The position numbers and the translations under genes are program-made. This document shows, piece after piece, positions 36,846 through 44,683 of a stretch of DNA of 64,000 bases. The notes below the pieces were generated by a model that made no database searches, was not told the DNA's origin, and saw nothing but the letters and a program-made list of their open reading frames with translations. The stretch spans positions 124,001 through 188,000 of the forward strand of contig NZ_PQVF01000007.1 in NCBI RefSeq assembly GCF_002920915.1. Direction: 5' to 3'. The DNA is from Solitalea longa. GTDB lineage: Bacteria > Bacteroidota > Bacteroidia > Sphingobacteriales > Sphingobacteriaceae. How positions within the stretch are numbered: the first letter of the stretch is position 1; the number at the start of each line of letters is the position of its first letter.

Positions 36846-38510
36846 ATGGAATGGTTTGAAACATTATTATTTAAAGATTCAGTTGCCCACAATGCCTTAG
36901 TTTTCAGTTTAACAATAGCTGTAGGAGTATTGTTGGGTCGCATAAAAATATTTGGAATTTCACTTGGGGTGACCTGGGTATTGTTTTCTGGTATATTTTT
37001 CTCGCATTGCGGTTTACTGGTTAATAAAGAGGTTGAACATTTTGTGAAAGAATTTGGCCTCATTTTATTTGTTTATACAGTTGGTCTTCAAGTGGGCCCG
37101 GGTTTTTTCTCTTCATTAAAAAAAGAGGGCCTAACGTTTAATTTACTTGCACTTAGCATAGTATTACTCGGAGGCCTGGTTACACTTGGTTTACACTTTC
37201 TAACAGGTCAACCATTACACGTGTTAACCGGTATCATGTCTGGGGCAGTAACCAATACACCCGGTTTAGGTGCCGCACAACAGGCCATAAGGGATGTACA
37301 CGAAGCTGCAGCGCCAGAAATGATCAATAAACTTAACCTTGGCTATGCAGTGGCTTATCCGTTTGGGGTAATTGGATTAATTTTAGTCTTGATATTTATT
37401 CAAAAGGTCACAAGAGTCAACTTAAAAAAGGAATACGAAGATTATAACCAAAAAGTGGCCGACCATGCCGAGGCGTTAACCACTTTACATGTTAAACTAG
37501 AGAACCCTAATTTCTTTAATAAACCGCTTAGCACCTTGTTTAAACTTTTAAACCTGCAATTTGTAGTTTCAAGGCTCAAACAAGGGGACGAGGTCATTAC
37601 GCCAAACATTACCACCATATTGCACGAAGGGGATGTGTTAATGATCGTTGCTTCAAAAGTTGATTTACCCCGCCTATCGCTTATTGGTACCCAGGTGAAT
37701 GAAGATCTTAAACAGGTTAAAAGCAATATGGTTGCCGAGCGTATTGTTGTTACCCAAAAGGAAGCCACTCATAAACCTATTAAAGAACTGGTTTTAAAAG
37801 AAAAAGGCTATTACAATATTACCCGTATCAACAGGGCCGGAATAGAATTTATTGCAACCGGCAGCTCAACCCTGCAAATGGGTGATGTTTTAACGGTAGT
37901 AGGAGATGCCGCCTCCATTAGTAAGTTCGGTAAGCTGCTTGGTAATTCTTTAAAACGACTCGATCATCCAATGCTTGCACCGATATTCTTTGGTATTTTA
38001 TTGGGTATAATAGTTGGAAGCATCCCATTTGCCATTTCGGGTATGCCTGCTCCTATAAAAATAGGTCTTGCCGGCGGACCACTTATCATTGCGCTGATAC
38101 TTAGCCGATTTGGTGCACGTTTTCACATTGCCACCTACGTTACTCATAGTGCCAATCTGATGTTACGCGAAATTGGAATTGTGCTCTTTCTTGCCAGTGT
38201 AGGATTATCTTCGGGTGAACATTTTGTTGAAATACTTTCGGAAGGGGATGGTTTAGCTTGGATGGGCTATGGCGTCATTATTACCGCTGTTCCTTTGCTT
38301 ATTGTGGGTTTAATTTCAAGATTTATATTCAAGAAAAGCTTTTTTGAAATTTCGGGATTGCTGTCAGGTGCATCAACTGATCCTCCTGCATTAGCGTTTG
38401 CATCTCATACCGCACGATGCGATGCTCCGGCTGTAACATATGCTACTGTTTACCCGCTTACAATGATTCTCCGCATTTTAGTTGCACAGCTTTTAATTGT
38501 ATTATTCTAA
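36846..38510 (+). CDS. AspT/YidE/YbjL-family transporter with two TrkA-C domains
   Basis: 554 residues. Membrane helices in the first ~180 and last ~180 residues flank two RCK_C/TrkA-C domains (~205-280 and ~290-365). Duplicated motif segments GAVTNTPGLGAAQQA (near 135) and SGASTDPPALAFA (near 515) are the family's pore-type repeats. In bacteria such proteins exchange amino or dicarboxylic acids (AspT is an aspartate:alanine antiporter); the substrate here is not known. Single gene with upstream palindromes and its own terminator. Confidence 0.88.
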   Translation: MEWFETLLFKDSVAHNALVFSLTIAVGVLLGRIKIFGISLGVTWVLFSGIFFSHCGLLVNKEVEHFVKEFGLILFVYTVGLQVGPGFFSSLKKEGLTFNLLALSIVLLGGLVTLGLHFLTGQPLHVLTGIMSGAVTNTPGLGAAQQAIRDVHEAAAPEMINKLNLGYAVAYPFGVIGLILVLIFIQKVTRVNLKKEYEDYNQKVADHAEALTTLHVKLENPNFFNKPLSTLFKLLNLQFVVSRLKQGDEVITPNITTILHEGDVLMIVASKVDLPRLSLIGTQVNEDLKQVKSNMVAERIVVTQKEATHKPIKELVLKEKGYYNITRINRAGIEFIATGSSTLQMGDVLTVVGDAASISKFGKLLGNSLKRLDHPMLAPIFFGILLGIIVGSIPFAISGMPAPIKIGLAGGPLIIALILSRFGARFHIATYVTHSANLMLREIGIVLFLASVGLSSGEHFVEILSEGDGLAWMGYGVIITAVPLLIVGLISRFIFKKSFFEISGLLSGASTDPPALAFASHTARCDAPAVTYATVYPLTMILRILVAQLLIVLF

Positions 38511-38539
38511 AGAAAACCCAAACTACTATAACATAGAGT

Positions 38540-38578
38540 GGCCCGACCAGTTGTATTACAATTGGCCGGGCTGTTTTA
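38540..38578 (+). terminator. Terminator after AspT-like gene
   Basis: A 14-bp stem with one mismatch, gcccgaccagttgt (38541-38554) with acaattggccgggc (38558-38571), then tgtttta. About 30 bases after the stop. Confidence 0.7.
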
Positions 38579-38655
38579 TAATGTCTTCAATAATTTAACT
38601 TGTATCACCTTTTTTACGCCTATAACCATTTCAATTCCAATCAAATAATTCAATT

Positions 38656-38669
38656 ATGATTTTTGTCAT
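38656..38669. promoter_or_regulatory. ATGA-N6-TCAT site upstream of porin gene
   Basis: atgatttttgtcat shows the same outer halves as the palindrome at 36550, 65 bases ahead of the porin start codon. Candidate operator. Confidence 0.35.
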
Positions 38670-38734
38670 AGGTCGAAAATATATGTAGCGCTATTTTTAG
38701 CCTATCTAATTATTGATTACTAAACTCATTAATA

Positions 38735-40054
38735 TTGAAGAAGGTTTTTACACTTATCTTTCTTATTGGCGGAGCATTAACGGTACAAGCTCAAAATATT
38801 CAACTTTCGGCAGAATATCGCCCACGTTTTGAATACAGAGACGGTGCATGGAAAATGCGTCCGGCAAATGATGTTGCAGATAACCCGGCAGCTTTAATTT
38901 CGCAACGGGCTCGTTTAAATTTCAACTTTACTGATAAAAGTTCGAAACTGAAACTAGGAGCTTCTCTGCAGGATGTGCGAACCTGGGGAAGTGCAGCCCA
39001 ATTAAATGTGAATAATCCGAATAGCTTTGATATTCATCAGTTTTGGGGGGAGATCCTATTTACAGAACGTTTCTCTTTAAAAGTAGGCCGACAAGAATTA
39101 GCGTATGACAATCAGCGGATCATTGGAGCCGTAGATTGGACACAGCAAGGACGAGCTTTTGATGCAGCTGTTTTAAAATATGAAGACAATACGAAGAACT
39201 TTAAAGTGCATGCGGGGCTTGGTTTAAATACAAAAGCCGACACATCCGCTATAAAACAATCGTATACAGGTATCAATAATTATAAAACGATGCAATATCT
39301 GTGGGCGGGTAAAAAATTCTCTGATAAACTAAACGCCAGCTTTCTCTTTTTAAACAATGGGATGGAATATACCCGTTCCGGAGGTTCTGAATTAGTAGCC
39401 GATGACCGTAGGGTGGCTTACAGTCAAACTACAGGTTCGAGGATTGAGTTTCGGCCAGCCAAATTTGGCGTTAATTTAGAAGGATACTATCAAAGCGGTA
39501 AAAACAGTAAAAACATTAGTCTTTCGGCATGGCAGTTAAATCCCGAAGCGTTTATAAAACTTAACAATGATTGGTCGATGGTAGGCGGAGCAGAATGGCT
39601 ATCCGGTACCGACCAGGATAATACCGATGGAAAGGATCATTCATTTAGCCCATTGTACGGAACTAATCATAAGTTCAACGGGTACATGGATTATTTTTAT
39701 GTGGGTAATCGCTTATTAACAGGTAAAACAGCTGTTGGTTTGGCTGATTACTATTTGGGAGCAAGATATGCTAAAAATAAATTCAATACGGAGTTAACCT
39801 TCCATCAGTTTAATGCGATGGCCACTGTTTTAGATCCCTCATTACAAAAAATGGAAAGTAATTTAGGTATTGAGGGAGATTTAGCTTTAGGTTATAAATT
39901 AACTGAGGCTATAGCATTCCAAGGTGGATTATCGTTCTATTCGGGAACTTCAACCTTGCAACAATTACAGGCAGGAAGCGATCATACTAAACTCAACTCC
40001 TGGGGATGGTTGCAAATTAATATCAAACCAACATTGTTTAACTACAGCAAATAA
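38735..40054 (+). CDS. Alginate-export-type outer-membrane porin
   Basis: 439 residues beginning with a TTG codon; no closer ATG gives the signal peptide (KKVFTLIFLIGGALTVQAQ). The mature protein is a chain of amphipathic beta strands ending in aromatic/Lys (FNYSK) and contains the alginate_exp signatures RPRFEYRDGAW, QRARLNFNF, WGEILFTERFSLKVGRQEL. It likely forms an 18-stranded porin in the outer membrane; substrate unknown, and an alginate pathway is not nearby. Confidence 0.85.
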   Translation: MKKVFTLIFLIGGALTVQAQNIQLSAEYRPRFEYRDGAWKMRPANDVADNPAALISQRARLNFNFTDKSSKLKLGASLQDVRTWGSAAQLNVNNPNSFDIHQFWGEILFTERFSLKVGRQELAYDNQRIIGAVDWTQQGRAFDAAVLKYEDNTKNFKVHAGLGLNTKADTSAIKQSYTGINNYKTMQYLWAGKKFSDKLNASFLFLNNGMEYTRSGGSELVADDRRVAYSQTTGSRIEFRPAKFGVNLEGYYQSGKNSKNISLSAWQLNPEAFIKLNNDWSMVGGAEWLSGTDQDNTDGKDHSFSPLYGTNHKFNGYMDYFYVGNRLLTGKTAVGLADYYLGARYAKNKFNTELTFHQFNAMATVLDPSLQKMESNLGIEGDLALGYKLTEAIAFQGGLSFYSGTSTLQQLQAGSDHTKLNSWGWLQINIKPTLFNYSK

Positions 40055-40078
40055 AAACAGCCAGATATATAACAGAAA

Positions 40079-40104
40079 AGAGGTTCCTAAGGGAACCTTT
40101 TTTA
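40079..40104. terminator. Terminator after porin gene
   Basis: A stem aggttcc (40081-40087) with ggaacct (40092-40098), 4-base loop, then a T-run; ~25 bases after the stop. Confidence 0.8.
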
Positions 40105-40124
40105 TTTATTTCTTATCGGAATAA

Positions 40125-40319
40125 TTAGCATCCAATCAGCGACATACTTTCATATTTTGATAATTCCTTTTTTTGAACAGCTTCGAAACCGTTGTCAGGT
40201 TTGTTTAAAACGCCATGTTGTATGGTATTGATAAGATGTTTTTCACTGTATTTAAGCCATAAATACCTCCCATTCAAAAAAATAGGCTCAACAAATCCGA
40301 TATTAATTAAAAAAAACAC
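40125..40319 (-). CDS. Possible small hypothetical protein
   Basis: About 64 codons from a GTG at 40319; no ATG start exists. The composition is protein-like (NGRYLWLKYSEKHLI) but no family or signal was recognised. It could be a remnant. Convergent with the porin gene. Confidence 0.22.
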   Translation of the reverse strand: MFFLINIGFVEPIFLNGRYLWLKYSEKHLINTIQHGVLNKPDNGFEAVQKKELSKYESMSLIGC

Positions 40320-40321
40320 CA

Positions 40322-40372
40322 ATGAAATATCAAAATGAAATTACGCCCGTAAAGGATATGAAAAAATCATGA
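40322..40372 (+). CDS. Possible 16-codon leader or remnant ORF
   Basis: The frame MKYQNEITPVKDMKKS ends in TGA at 40370-40372 and is followed 17 bases later by a strong terminator. It might be a leader peptide or the stub of a truncated gene. Nothing proves translation. Confidence 0.22.
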   Translation: MKYQNEITPVKDMKKS

Positions 40373-40389
40373 TAAAACCTGGTAGTTTT

Positions 40390-40428
40390 AACAGACTTTC
40401 ATGTTTTACCAAAGGAAGTCTGTTTTTT
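40390..40428 (+). terminator. Terminator or attenuator ahead of the TauE-moaDE genes
   Basis: A 9-bp stem aacagactt (40390-40398) with aagtctgtt (40416-40424), 17-base loop, then eight T. It has no annotated gene of its own upstream on this strand other than the 16-codon frame. Confidence 0.65.
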
Positions 40429-40484
40429 TTAAGAAATATCGATTTATAATTATAAATTTCAATTCACAAACTGCATCAGAATAC

Positions 40485-40492
40485 TAGATTTG
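40485..40492 (+). promoter_or_regulatory. -7 promoter box of the TauE-moaD-moaE operon
   Basis: TAGATTTG, only 4 bases ahead of the ATG at 40497, predicts a leaderless mRNA. The upstream TTG element is not obvious. Confidence 0.5.
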
Positions 40493-40496
40493 TGAT

Positions 40497-41249
40497 ATGA
40501 ATTATCAATTATGCTTACTTTTTTTCATTGTTGCCTTGGTTTATTCAACAGCAGGCTTTGGCGGCGGTTCCAGTTATATTGCCATCCTAACATTGTTCGG
40601 CATTAATATGTACCTGATGAAATCAACAGCCTTGCTATGCAATATTGTTGTAGTAACCGGAGGGGTCATTACCTTTTATAAACAAGGATTTTTACCCTTA
40701 AAAAAGGCATTCTGGCTGGCAATAGTAAGTGTTCCGCTGGCCTTTTTAGGTAGCTGTATTCCTTTAAAAGAACACGTTTTCTTCTTGATTTTAGGAACGG
40801 CCCTGATAATTTCAGCCACTTTAATGTTCTATCGTTTATTTCCTATAGCTCAAAGGAATGAAGCGCCAAGTGACGACCATTCTATCGCAAAATTTAGTAT
40901 TGCAGGTGGTTTTATAGGAGGTTTAAGCGGGATGACCGGAATAGGAGGAGGGATCTTCCTCTCTCCATTATTAAAACTTGCCAATTTCGACACGGCAAAA
41001 AACATAGCCGGATTGAGCAGCTTCTTTATCCTGGTAAATTCAGCAGCAGGATTATTGGGCCAGTTTTCAAAGAATCAGTTAAATTTTAATGCTTCTTTTA
41101 CCGTACCATTGCTTTTTAGCGTTATTGCAGGTGGACAAATTGGAACACAGCTAAGCGCAAAAAAATTCAGCGAAAAATGGGTAAGTGTGGTAACGGCTTT
41201 ATTGGTTGCTTATGCAGGAATTAGGTTGCTGATGAATGCAAAAGCGTAA
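40497..41249 (+). CDS. TauE/SafE family sulfite exporter-like membrane protein
   Basis: 250 residues with about eight membrane helices and the repeated Gly-rich family motifs GFGGGSSYIA (near 20) and GMTGIGGGIFLSPLL (near 150). Members move sulfite, sulfonates or related anions across the inner membrane. It heads a run with moaD (10 bases later) and moaE (2 bases later), so it may be linked to a molybdoenzyme of sulfur or nitrogen metabolism (inference). Confidence 0.88.
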   Translation: MNYQLCLLFFIVALVYSTAGFGGGSSYIAILTLFGINMYLMKSTALLCNIVVVTGGVITFYKQGFLPLKKAFWLAIVSVPLAFLGSCIPLKEHVFFLILGTALIISATLMFYRLFPIAQRNEAPSDDHSIAKFSIAGGFIGGLSGMTGIGGGIFLSPLLKLANFDTAKNIAGLSSFFILVNSAAGLLGQFSKNQLNFNASFTVPLLFSVIAGGQIGTQLSAKKFSEKWVSVVTALLVAYAGIRLLMNAKA

Positions 41250-41259
41250 ACTTGAAATT

Positions 41260-41499
41260 ATGGATCAGCATATTTTACTATTCGGTGCCACCAAAGACAT
41301 TATTGGCTCATCAATCTATTCTATAAATGATTCTTTTAAAACTGTCGGAGAATTAAGAGAGCATTTGTACAAGCAATTCCCATCATTGGAAAAACTCAAT
41401 TCACTAATGATCGCAGTAAACATGAATTATGCAGAAGATCTGCTTGAACTTAAAGCAGGAGATGAAATTGCATTGATCCCACCAGTTAGCGGAGGTTAA
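41260..41499 (+). CDS. moaD: Molybdopterin synthase small subunit MoaD
   Basis: 79 residues from the ATG at 41260; an ATG at 41236 overlaps the previous gene. A ubiquitin-like beta-grasp protein that ends in the obligatory double glycine (PPVSGG), whose C-terminus is activated as a thiocarboxylate. It donates sulfur for molybdopterin formation with MoaE, which starts 2 bases after its stop. Confidence 0.92.
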   Translation: MDQHILLFGATKDIIGSSIYSINDSFKTVGELREHLYKQFPSLEKLNSLMIAVNMNYAEDLLELKAGDEIALIPPVSGG

Positions 41500-41501
41500 G
41501 T

Positions 41502-41909
41502 ATGATCAAAATTGAAGAAAACATCAACGTTGAACAAGTAATCCAATCAGTGAGTAAATCTCAGTATGGAGGCACAACCGTTTTTATTGGAACTGTACGG
41601 GTTCATACCAAAGGCCAAAGAGTATTAAAACTTCATTTTGAATGTTATGAGCCAATGGCTTTACGGGAAATGGAGAAAATTGAAAGACAGGCTAAAGAAA
41701 AATTCGACATTCAGGAAATGAGCATTCACCATGTTGTAGGTGAAAAATTACCGGGCGAAAAAGTAGTGGTTATCGCGGTTGCCGCTTTTCACCGTAAGGC
41801 TGCATTTGAAGCTTGCGAATATGCAATTGATACCCTGAAAGAAACCGTTCCGATCTGGAAAAAAGAGTTCTTTGAAAACGGAAGCGTTTGGGTGGCAGCC
41901 CATCCCTAA
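41502..41909 (+). CDS. moaE: Molybdopterin synthase large subunit MoaE
   Basis: 135 residues. Family segments: GGTTVFIGTVRVHTKG, LHFECYEPMALREME, HHVVGEKLPGEKVVVIAVA, HRKAAFEACEYAIDTLKETVPIWKKE, with the catalytic Lys in the last. It converts precursor Z (cPMP) to molybdopterin with MoaD. Its stop overlaps the end of the convergent mobA by 4 bases. Confidence 0.96.
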   Translation: MIKIEENINVEQVIQSVSKSQYGGTTVFIGTVRVHTKGQRVLKLHFECYEPMALREMEKIERQAKEKFDIQEMSIHHVVGEKLPGEKVVVIAVAAFHRKAAFEACEYAIDTLKETVPIWKKEFFENGSVWVAAHP

Positions 41910-42514
41910 TTCAACATTTTGATCACTTGCTGCATTTCTTCAGGTGTATTGGCGTTTAATTGTTCATCCGGCATTTGATTAACCAATAATTCAATTTCGG
42001 TCGACAGAAGCGTTTTCCGCGGACAGTTCAATCCATCAGCCACGTTTTCAGTAAGCAGGTTTAATCCCGAAGGCTCCCAAATGGCAATTAAGGGTTCAGG
42101 TAAATTGTTTACCGGGCTGATGAAGGAAGTAGCACTTTTTTGTTGATCTCTCTTTTCAATCAAATAACGTAGCGATTGATCGGTTAAAAGTGGCAGATCA
42201 CAAGCAATTACCATCCAAGCCGCATCAGGCAACAGTTGATGAGCACTGATAAGGCCAATACTGGGTCCGCTGCCTTCAATAGCATCTTCGATCAATTTAT
42301 AATCACCTAAAAAAACCTGTTTTTGATCAGTCCGGCATGAAATGTAAACATCATTAACCAAAGGTTTTACCAAATCATATAAATACAGCCATTGAGGGAT
42401 ATTTTGATGGTAAGAAATCACGAACTTATCCATTTGCATTCTACGGCTATACCCCCCACAAAGGATAAGCGCGTTTAAAGGAGTTTTATTTTCGTTCAAA
42501 ATCATTTTTTCCAC
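41906..42514 (-). CDS. mobA: Molybdenum cofactor guanylyltransferase (MobA-like)
   Basis: 202 residues with the nucleotidyltransferase signature LCGGYSRRMQMDK near the start and the metal-binding IACDLPLL (~100). It attaches GMP to Moco to make the guanine dinucleotide form, needed by DMSO-reductase-type enzymes. The start overlaps the end of moaC by 29 bases (translational coupling); an alternative ATG lies three codons in. Confidence 0.85.
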   Translation of the reverse strand: MEKMILNENKTPLNALILCGGYSRRMQMDKFVISYHQNIPQWLYLYDLVKPLVNDVYISCRTDQKQVFLGDYKLIEDAIEGSGPSIGLISAHQLLPDAAWMVIACDLPLLTDQSLRYLIEKRDQQKSATSFISPVNNLPEPLIAIWEPSGLNLLTENVADGLNCPRKTLLSTEIELLVNQMPDEQLNANTPEEMQQVIKMLN

Positions 42515-42971
42515 CGGTTTTACCCATAAGTTTTGTTTCTTTTATGATCATATCATGCGAAAATGCCTTGCACATATCATAAATGGTTAATGCCGCCACG
42601 CTCGCGCCTGTTAATGCTTCCATTTCAACACCCGTTTTTCCGGTTGTTTTCACAGTGCAGTTAACAATTGCTTCATTTTCTTCGACATGGATAGTTATTT
42701 TACAGTTTTCGAGCAACAAGGTGTGACAAAGCGGAATTAAATCGGGAGTTTTTTTGGCAGCCATTATCCCAGCAATGATCGCTGATTGAAAAACCGCTCC
42801 TTTTTTTGAAATAATATCTCCGTTTGTAAAATGAATCAGCACTTCTTCGGGTAAAAAAACTTTTGATTGGGCTGTTGCAATACGAGTGGTTATGTTTTTG
42901 GATTCAATATCGACAATGGTTGCCTGGTTATTTTCATCCAAATGGGTGAATGTTTTTGTTTGCGTTGTCAT
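42486..42971 (-). CDS. moaC: Cyclic pyranopterin monophosphate synthase MoaC
   Basis: 161 residues from the ATG at 42971, which opens the normal MoaC N-terminus (FTHLDENNQATIVDI); a longer open frame upstream to 43187 only overlaps the divergent moeA. Signatures: LIPLCHTL, and KTGVEMEALTGASVAALTIYDMCKA near the C-terminus. It works with MoaA to make cPMP. MoaA itself is not in this window. Confidence 0.96.
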   Translation of the reverse strand: MTTQTKTFTHLDENNQATIVDIESKNITTRIATAQSKVFLPEEVLIHFTNGDIISKKGAVFQSAIIAGIMAAKKTPDLIPLCHTLLLENCKITIHVEENEAIVNCTVKTTGKTGVEMEALTGASVAALTIYDMCKAFSHDMIIKETKLMGKTGGKNDFERK

Positions 42972-42974
42972 CGA

Positions 42975-42986
42975 TGTAAATTTACA
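42975..42986. promoter_or_regulatory. 12-bp palindrome in the moaC/moeA divergent promoter region
   Basis: tgtaaatttaca is a perfect palindrome in the 49-base gap between the divergent moaC and moeA starts, 3 bases upstream of moaC. Candidate shared operator. Confidence 0.35.
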
Positions 42987-43020
42987 ACTCTCATTTTTAA
43001 TAAATAGAAATTCATAATAT

Positions 43021-44208
43021 ATGTTATCCGTATCCGAAGCCTTTAATATTGTTTTAGAAACCGTAGTTGATTTTGGAACTGAACACGTTGAAATTACGCA
43101 GGCAAATGGCCGGATTTTAAGAGAGAGCATAATTGCTGATCGTCCTTTTCCTCCGTTTGACAGGGTTACTATGGACGGAATCGCCATCAGTTTCAGCGAT
43201 TATGAAAGAGGTAAAAAAGTATTTAACATTGAAGCTTTACAGGCTGCAGGCATGCCTGCTAAAACACTCCGTAATGGATGTATTGAGGTGATGACTGGAG
43301 CCATATTGCCCGAAAACACCGATACCATTATTCCTTATGAAGATATTTCGCGGCAAGAAAATTCCTTTGTTATCGACAAACCCATTAAAAAAGGGCAAAA
43401 TATCCATTTAAAAGGTAGTGATGTGGTGATTGACGCCATTATGCTACTTCCGGGTATTAAAATCACAGCAGCTGAGATAGCTGTTTTGGCAACAGTAGGG
43501 AAGACCAAGGCACTTGTAAGTCGCTTGCCCAAAGTTGCTTTGGTTGCCACCGGTGATGAACTTGTTCAAATAGACCAAACACCATTGCCACACCAGCTGC
43601 GTATGTCAAATGTTTTTGCAATGCATTCCTTGCTTTTAAATCTGGGAGTAAATGCCAGTATCCATCATTTAATAGATGAAAAGGAAGTATTACAAAAATC
43701 GTTTACCGAATTGTTCGCCTCAAATGATATGATCATTTGCTCGGGCGGGGTTTCGGCGGGCAAGTTTGATTACATACCGGAAGTATTAAAGGGATTAGGA
43801 GTAGAAACTCGGTTTCATAAAGTAAAACAACGCCCCGGTAAACCGTTGCTATTTGGCGTTTCAGCTCAAAAGGTTCCTTTTTTCGGATTGCCGGGAAATC
43901 CGGTATCTGGCTTTATGTGCATGTGTCGTTATGTATTACCGTGGATCAAGAAATCCATGAAAATGAATTTAGAAAAGCCTACTCATGCAATTTTAAACAT
44001 CGATTTTAAGTTTGATAAGCCACTGACTTTTTTTCTACCTGTTAAAACAGAAACTTCAAATGATGGTTATTTACTGGCTGATCCGGCAGCCACCAATGGT
44101 TCGGGTGATTTTGCCACTTTAACCAGTGCCAATGCATTTATGGAATTACCCGAGGATAAGGACGAATTCAAGGCAGGAGAGGTCTATTCTGTTTGGTTTT
44201 ATAAATAA
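43021..44208 (+). CDS. moeA: Molybdopterin molybdenumtransferase MoeA
   Basis: 395 residues, full length. Visible: PPFDRVTMDGIAI at the N-terminal domain, ATGDELV, CSGGVSAGKFDYI and GLPGNPVSGFMC in the molybdenum-insertion domain. It inserts molybdate into adenylated molybdopterin. Divergent from the moaC-mobA pair. Confidence 0.96.
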   Translation: MLSVSEAFNIVLETVVDFGTEHVEITQANGRILRESIIADRPFPPFDRVTMDGIAISFSDYERGKKVFNIEALQAAGMPAKTLRNGCIEVMTGAILPENTDTIIPYEDISRQENSFVIDKPIKKGQNIHLKGSDVVIDAIMLLPGIKITAAEIAVLATVGKTKALVSRLPKVALVATGDELVQIDQTPLPHQLRMSNVFAMHSLLLNLGVNASIHHLIDEKEVLQKSFTELFASNDMIICSGGVSAGKFDYIPEVLKGLGVETRFHKVKQRPGKPLLFGVSAQKVPFFGLPGNPVSGFMCMCRYVLPWIKKSMKMNLEKPTHAILNIDFKFDKPLTFFLPVKTETSNDGYLLADPAATNGSGDFATLTSANAFMELPEDKDEFKAGEVYSVWFYK

Positions 44209-44396
44209 ATTTTGGAAGGAAATAAACGGGTTTATCAAGAGAAATAATAGATGCGGTAAAGGCATAGGCGAAATTTGTTTAGTTTTTTAAGCCACACTGG
44301 TAACACTTTTTTTCATCCAAAAATCCTGTTTAAATGGCCTAAATTCATTTTTACCAAAAATTGACATTAGAAATACCAACGTATATATTTTATACC

Positions 44397-44404
44397 TACA
44401 TTTG
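44397..44404 (+). promoter_or_regulatory. -7 box upstream of pckG
   Basis: TACATTTG followed by C matches the -7 consensus, but no TTG lies at the usual spacing. It is 279 bases ahead of the pckG ATG. Confidence 0.35.
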
Positions 44405-44491
44405 CGCTCAGTCGATACATACCTATTTAGATCCTTCCAGTTAGTTTCATTCGTTAGAAAATTATCATTTTCACAACATAGATCCTTTGCT

Positions 44492-44590
44492 ATGAATTTG
44501 TTTGAAACGAAAATATCCAAAGATATAATCATCCCCGTTACTATAATTTATTGTTTAATAATTATCACCTATATCCGTTCACCGATGTAA
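44492..44590 (+). CDS. Possible 32-residue single-helix membrane peptide
   Basis: Frame MNLFETKISKDIIIPVTIIY... ends with SPM. One hydrophobic helix (about residues 12-27) is preceded by a charged start. It lies in the presumed pckG leader and could also be chance. Confidence 0.2.
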   Translation: MNLFETKISKDIIIPVTIIYCLIIITYIRSPM

Positions 44591-44683
44591 TTCTTCAGAC
44601 CTCAATTTTTCACACTTAAAACGATTCTTAAAATTTCCATTGCACAATCATTAAATAATTTCACAAGTAATTATTATAGAAAA

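Larger units (their letters stand above)
44209..44683. other. 475-base region upstream of pckG
   Basis: It holds a TAcaTTTG box at 44397-44404 (plus strand), which would give pckG a leader of about 275 bases. A 32-codon frame at 44492-44590 lies within that leader. An 81-codon antisense frame (44287-44532) has no supporting features. No known riboswitch was recognised. Confidence 0.35.

Noticed and set aside
42972-43187. N-terminal extension of moaC
   Set aside because: The extra 72 codons lie antisense to moeA; the MoaC family start matches the ATG at 42971.
44287-44532. 81-codon minus-strand frame upstream of pckG
   Set aside because: It overlaps the likely pckG leader on the opposite strand and shows no signal peptide, domain or composition typical of genes here.
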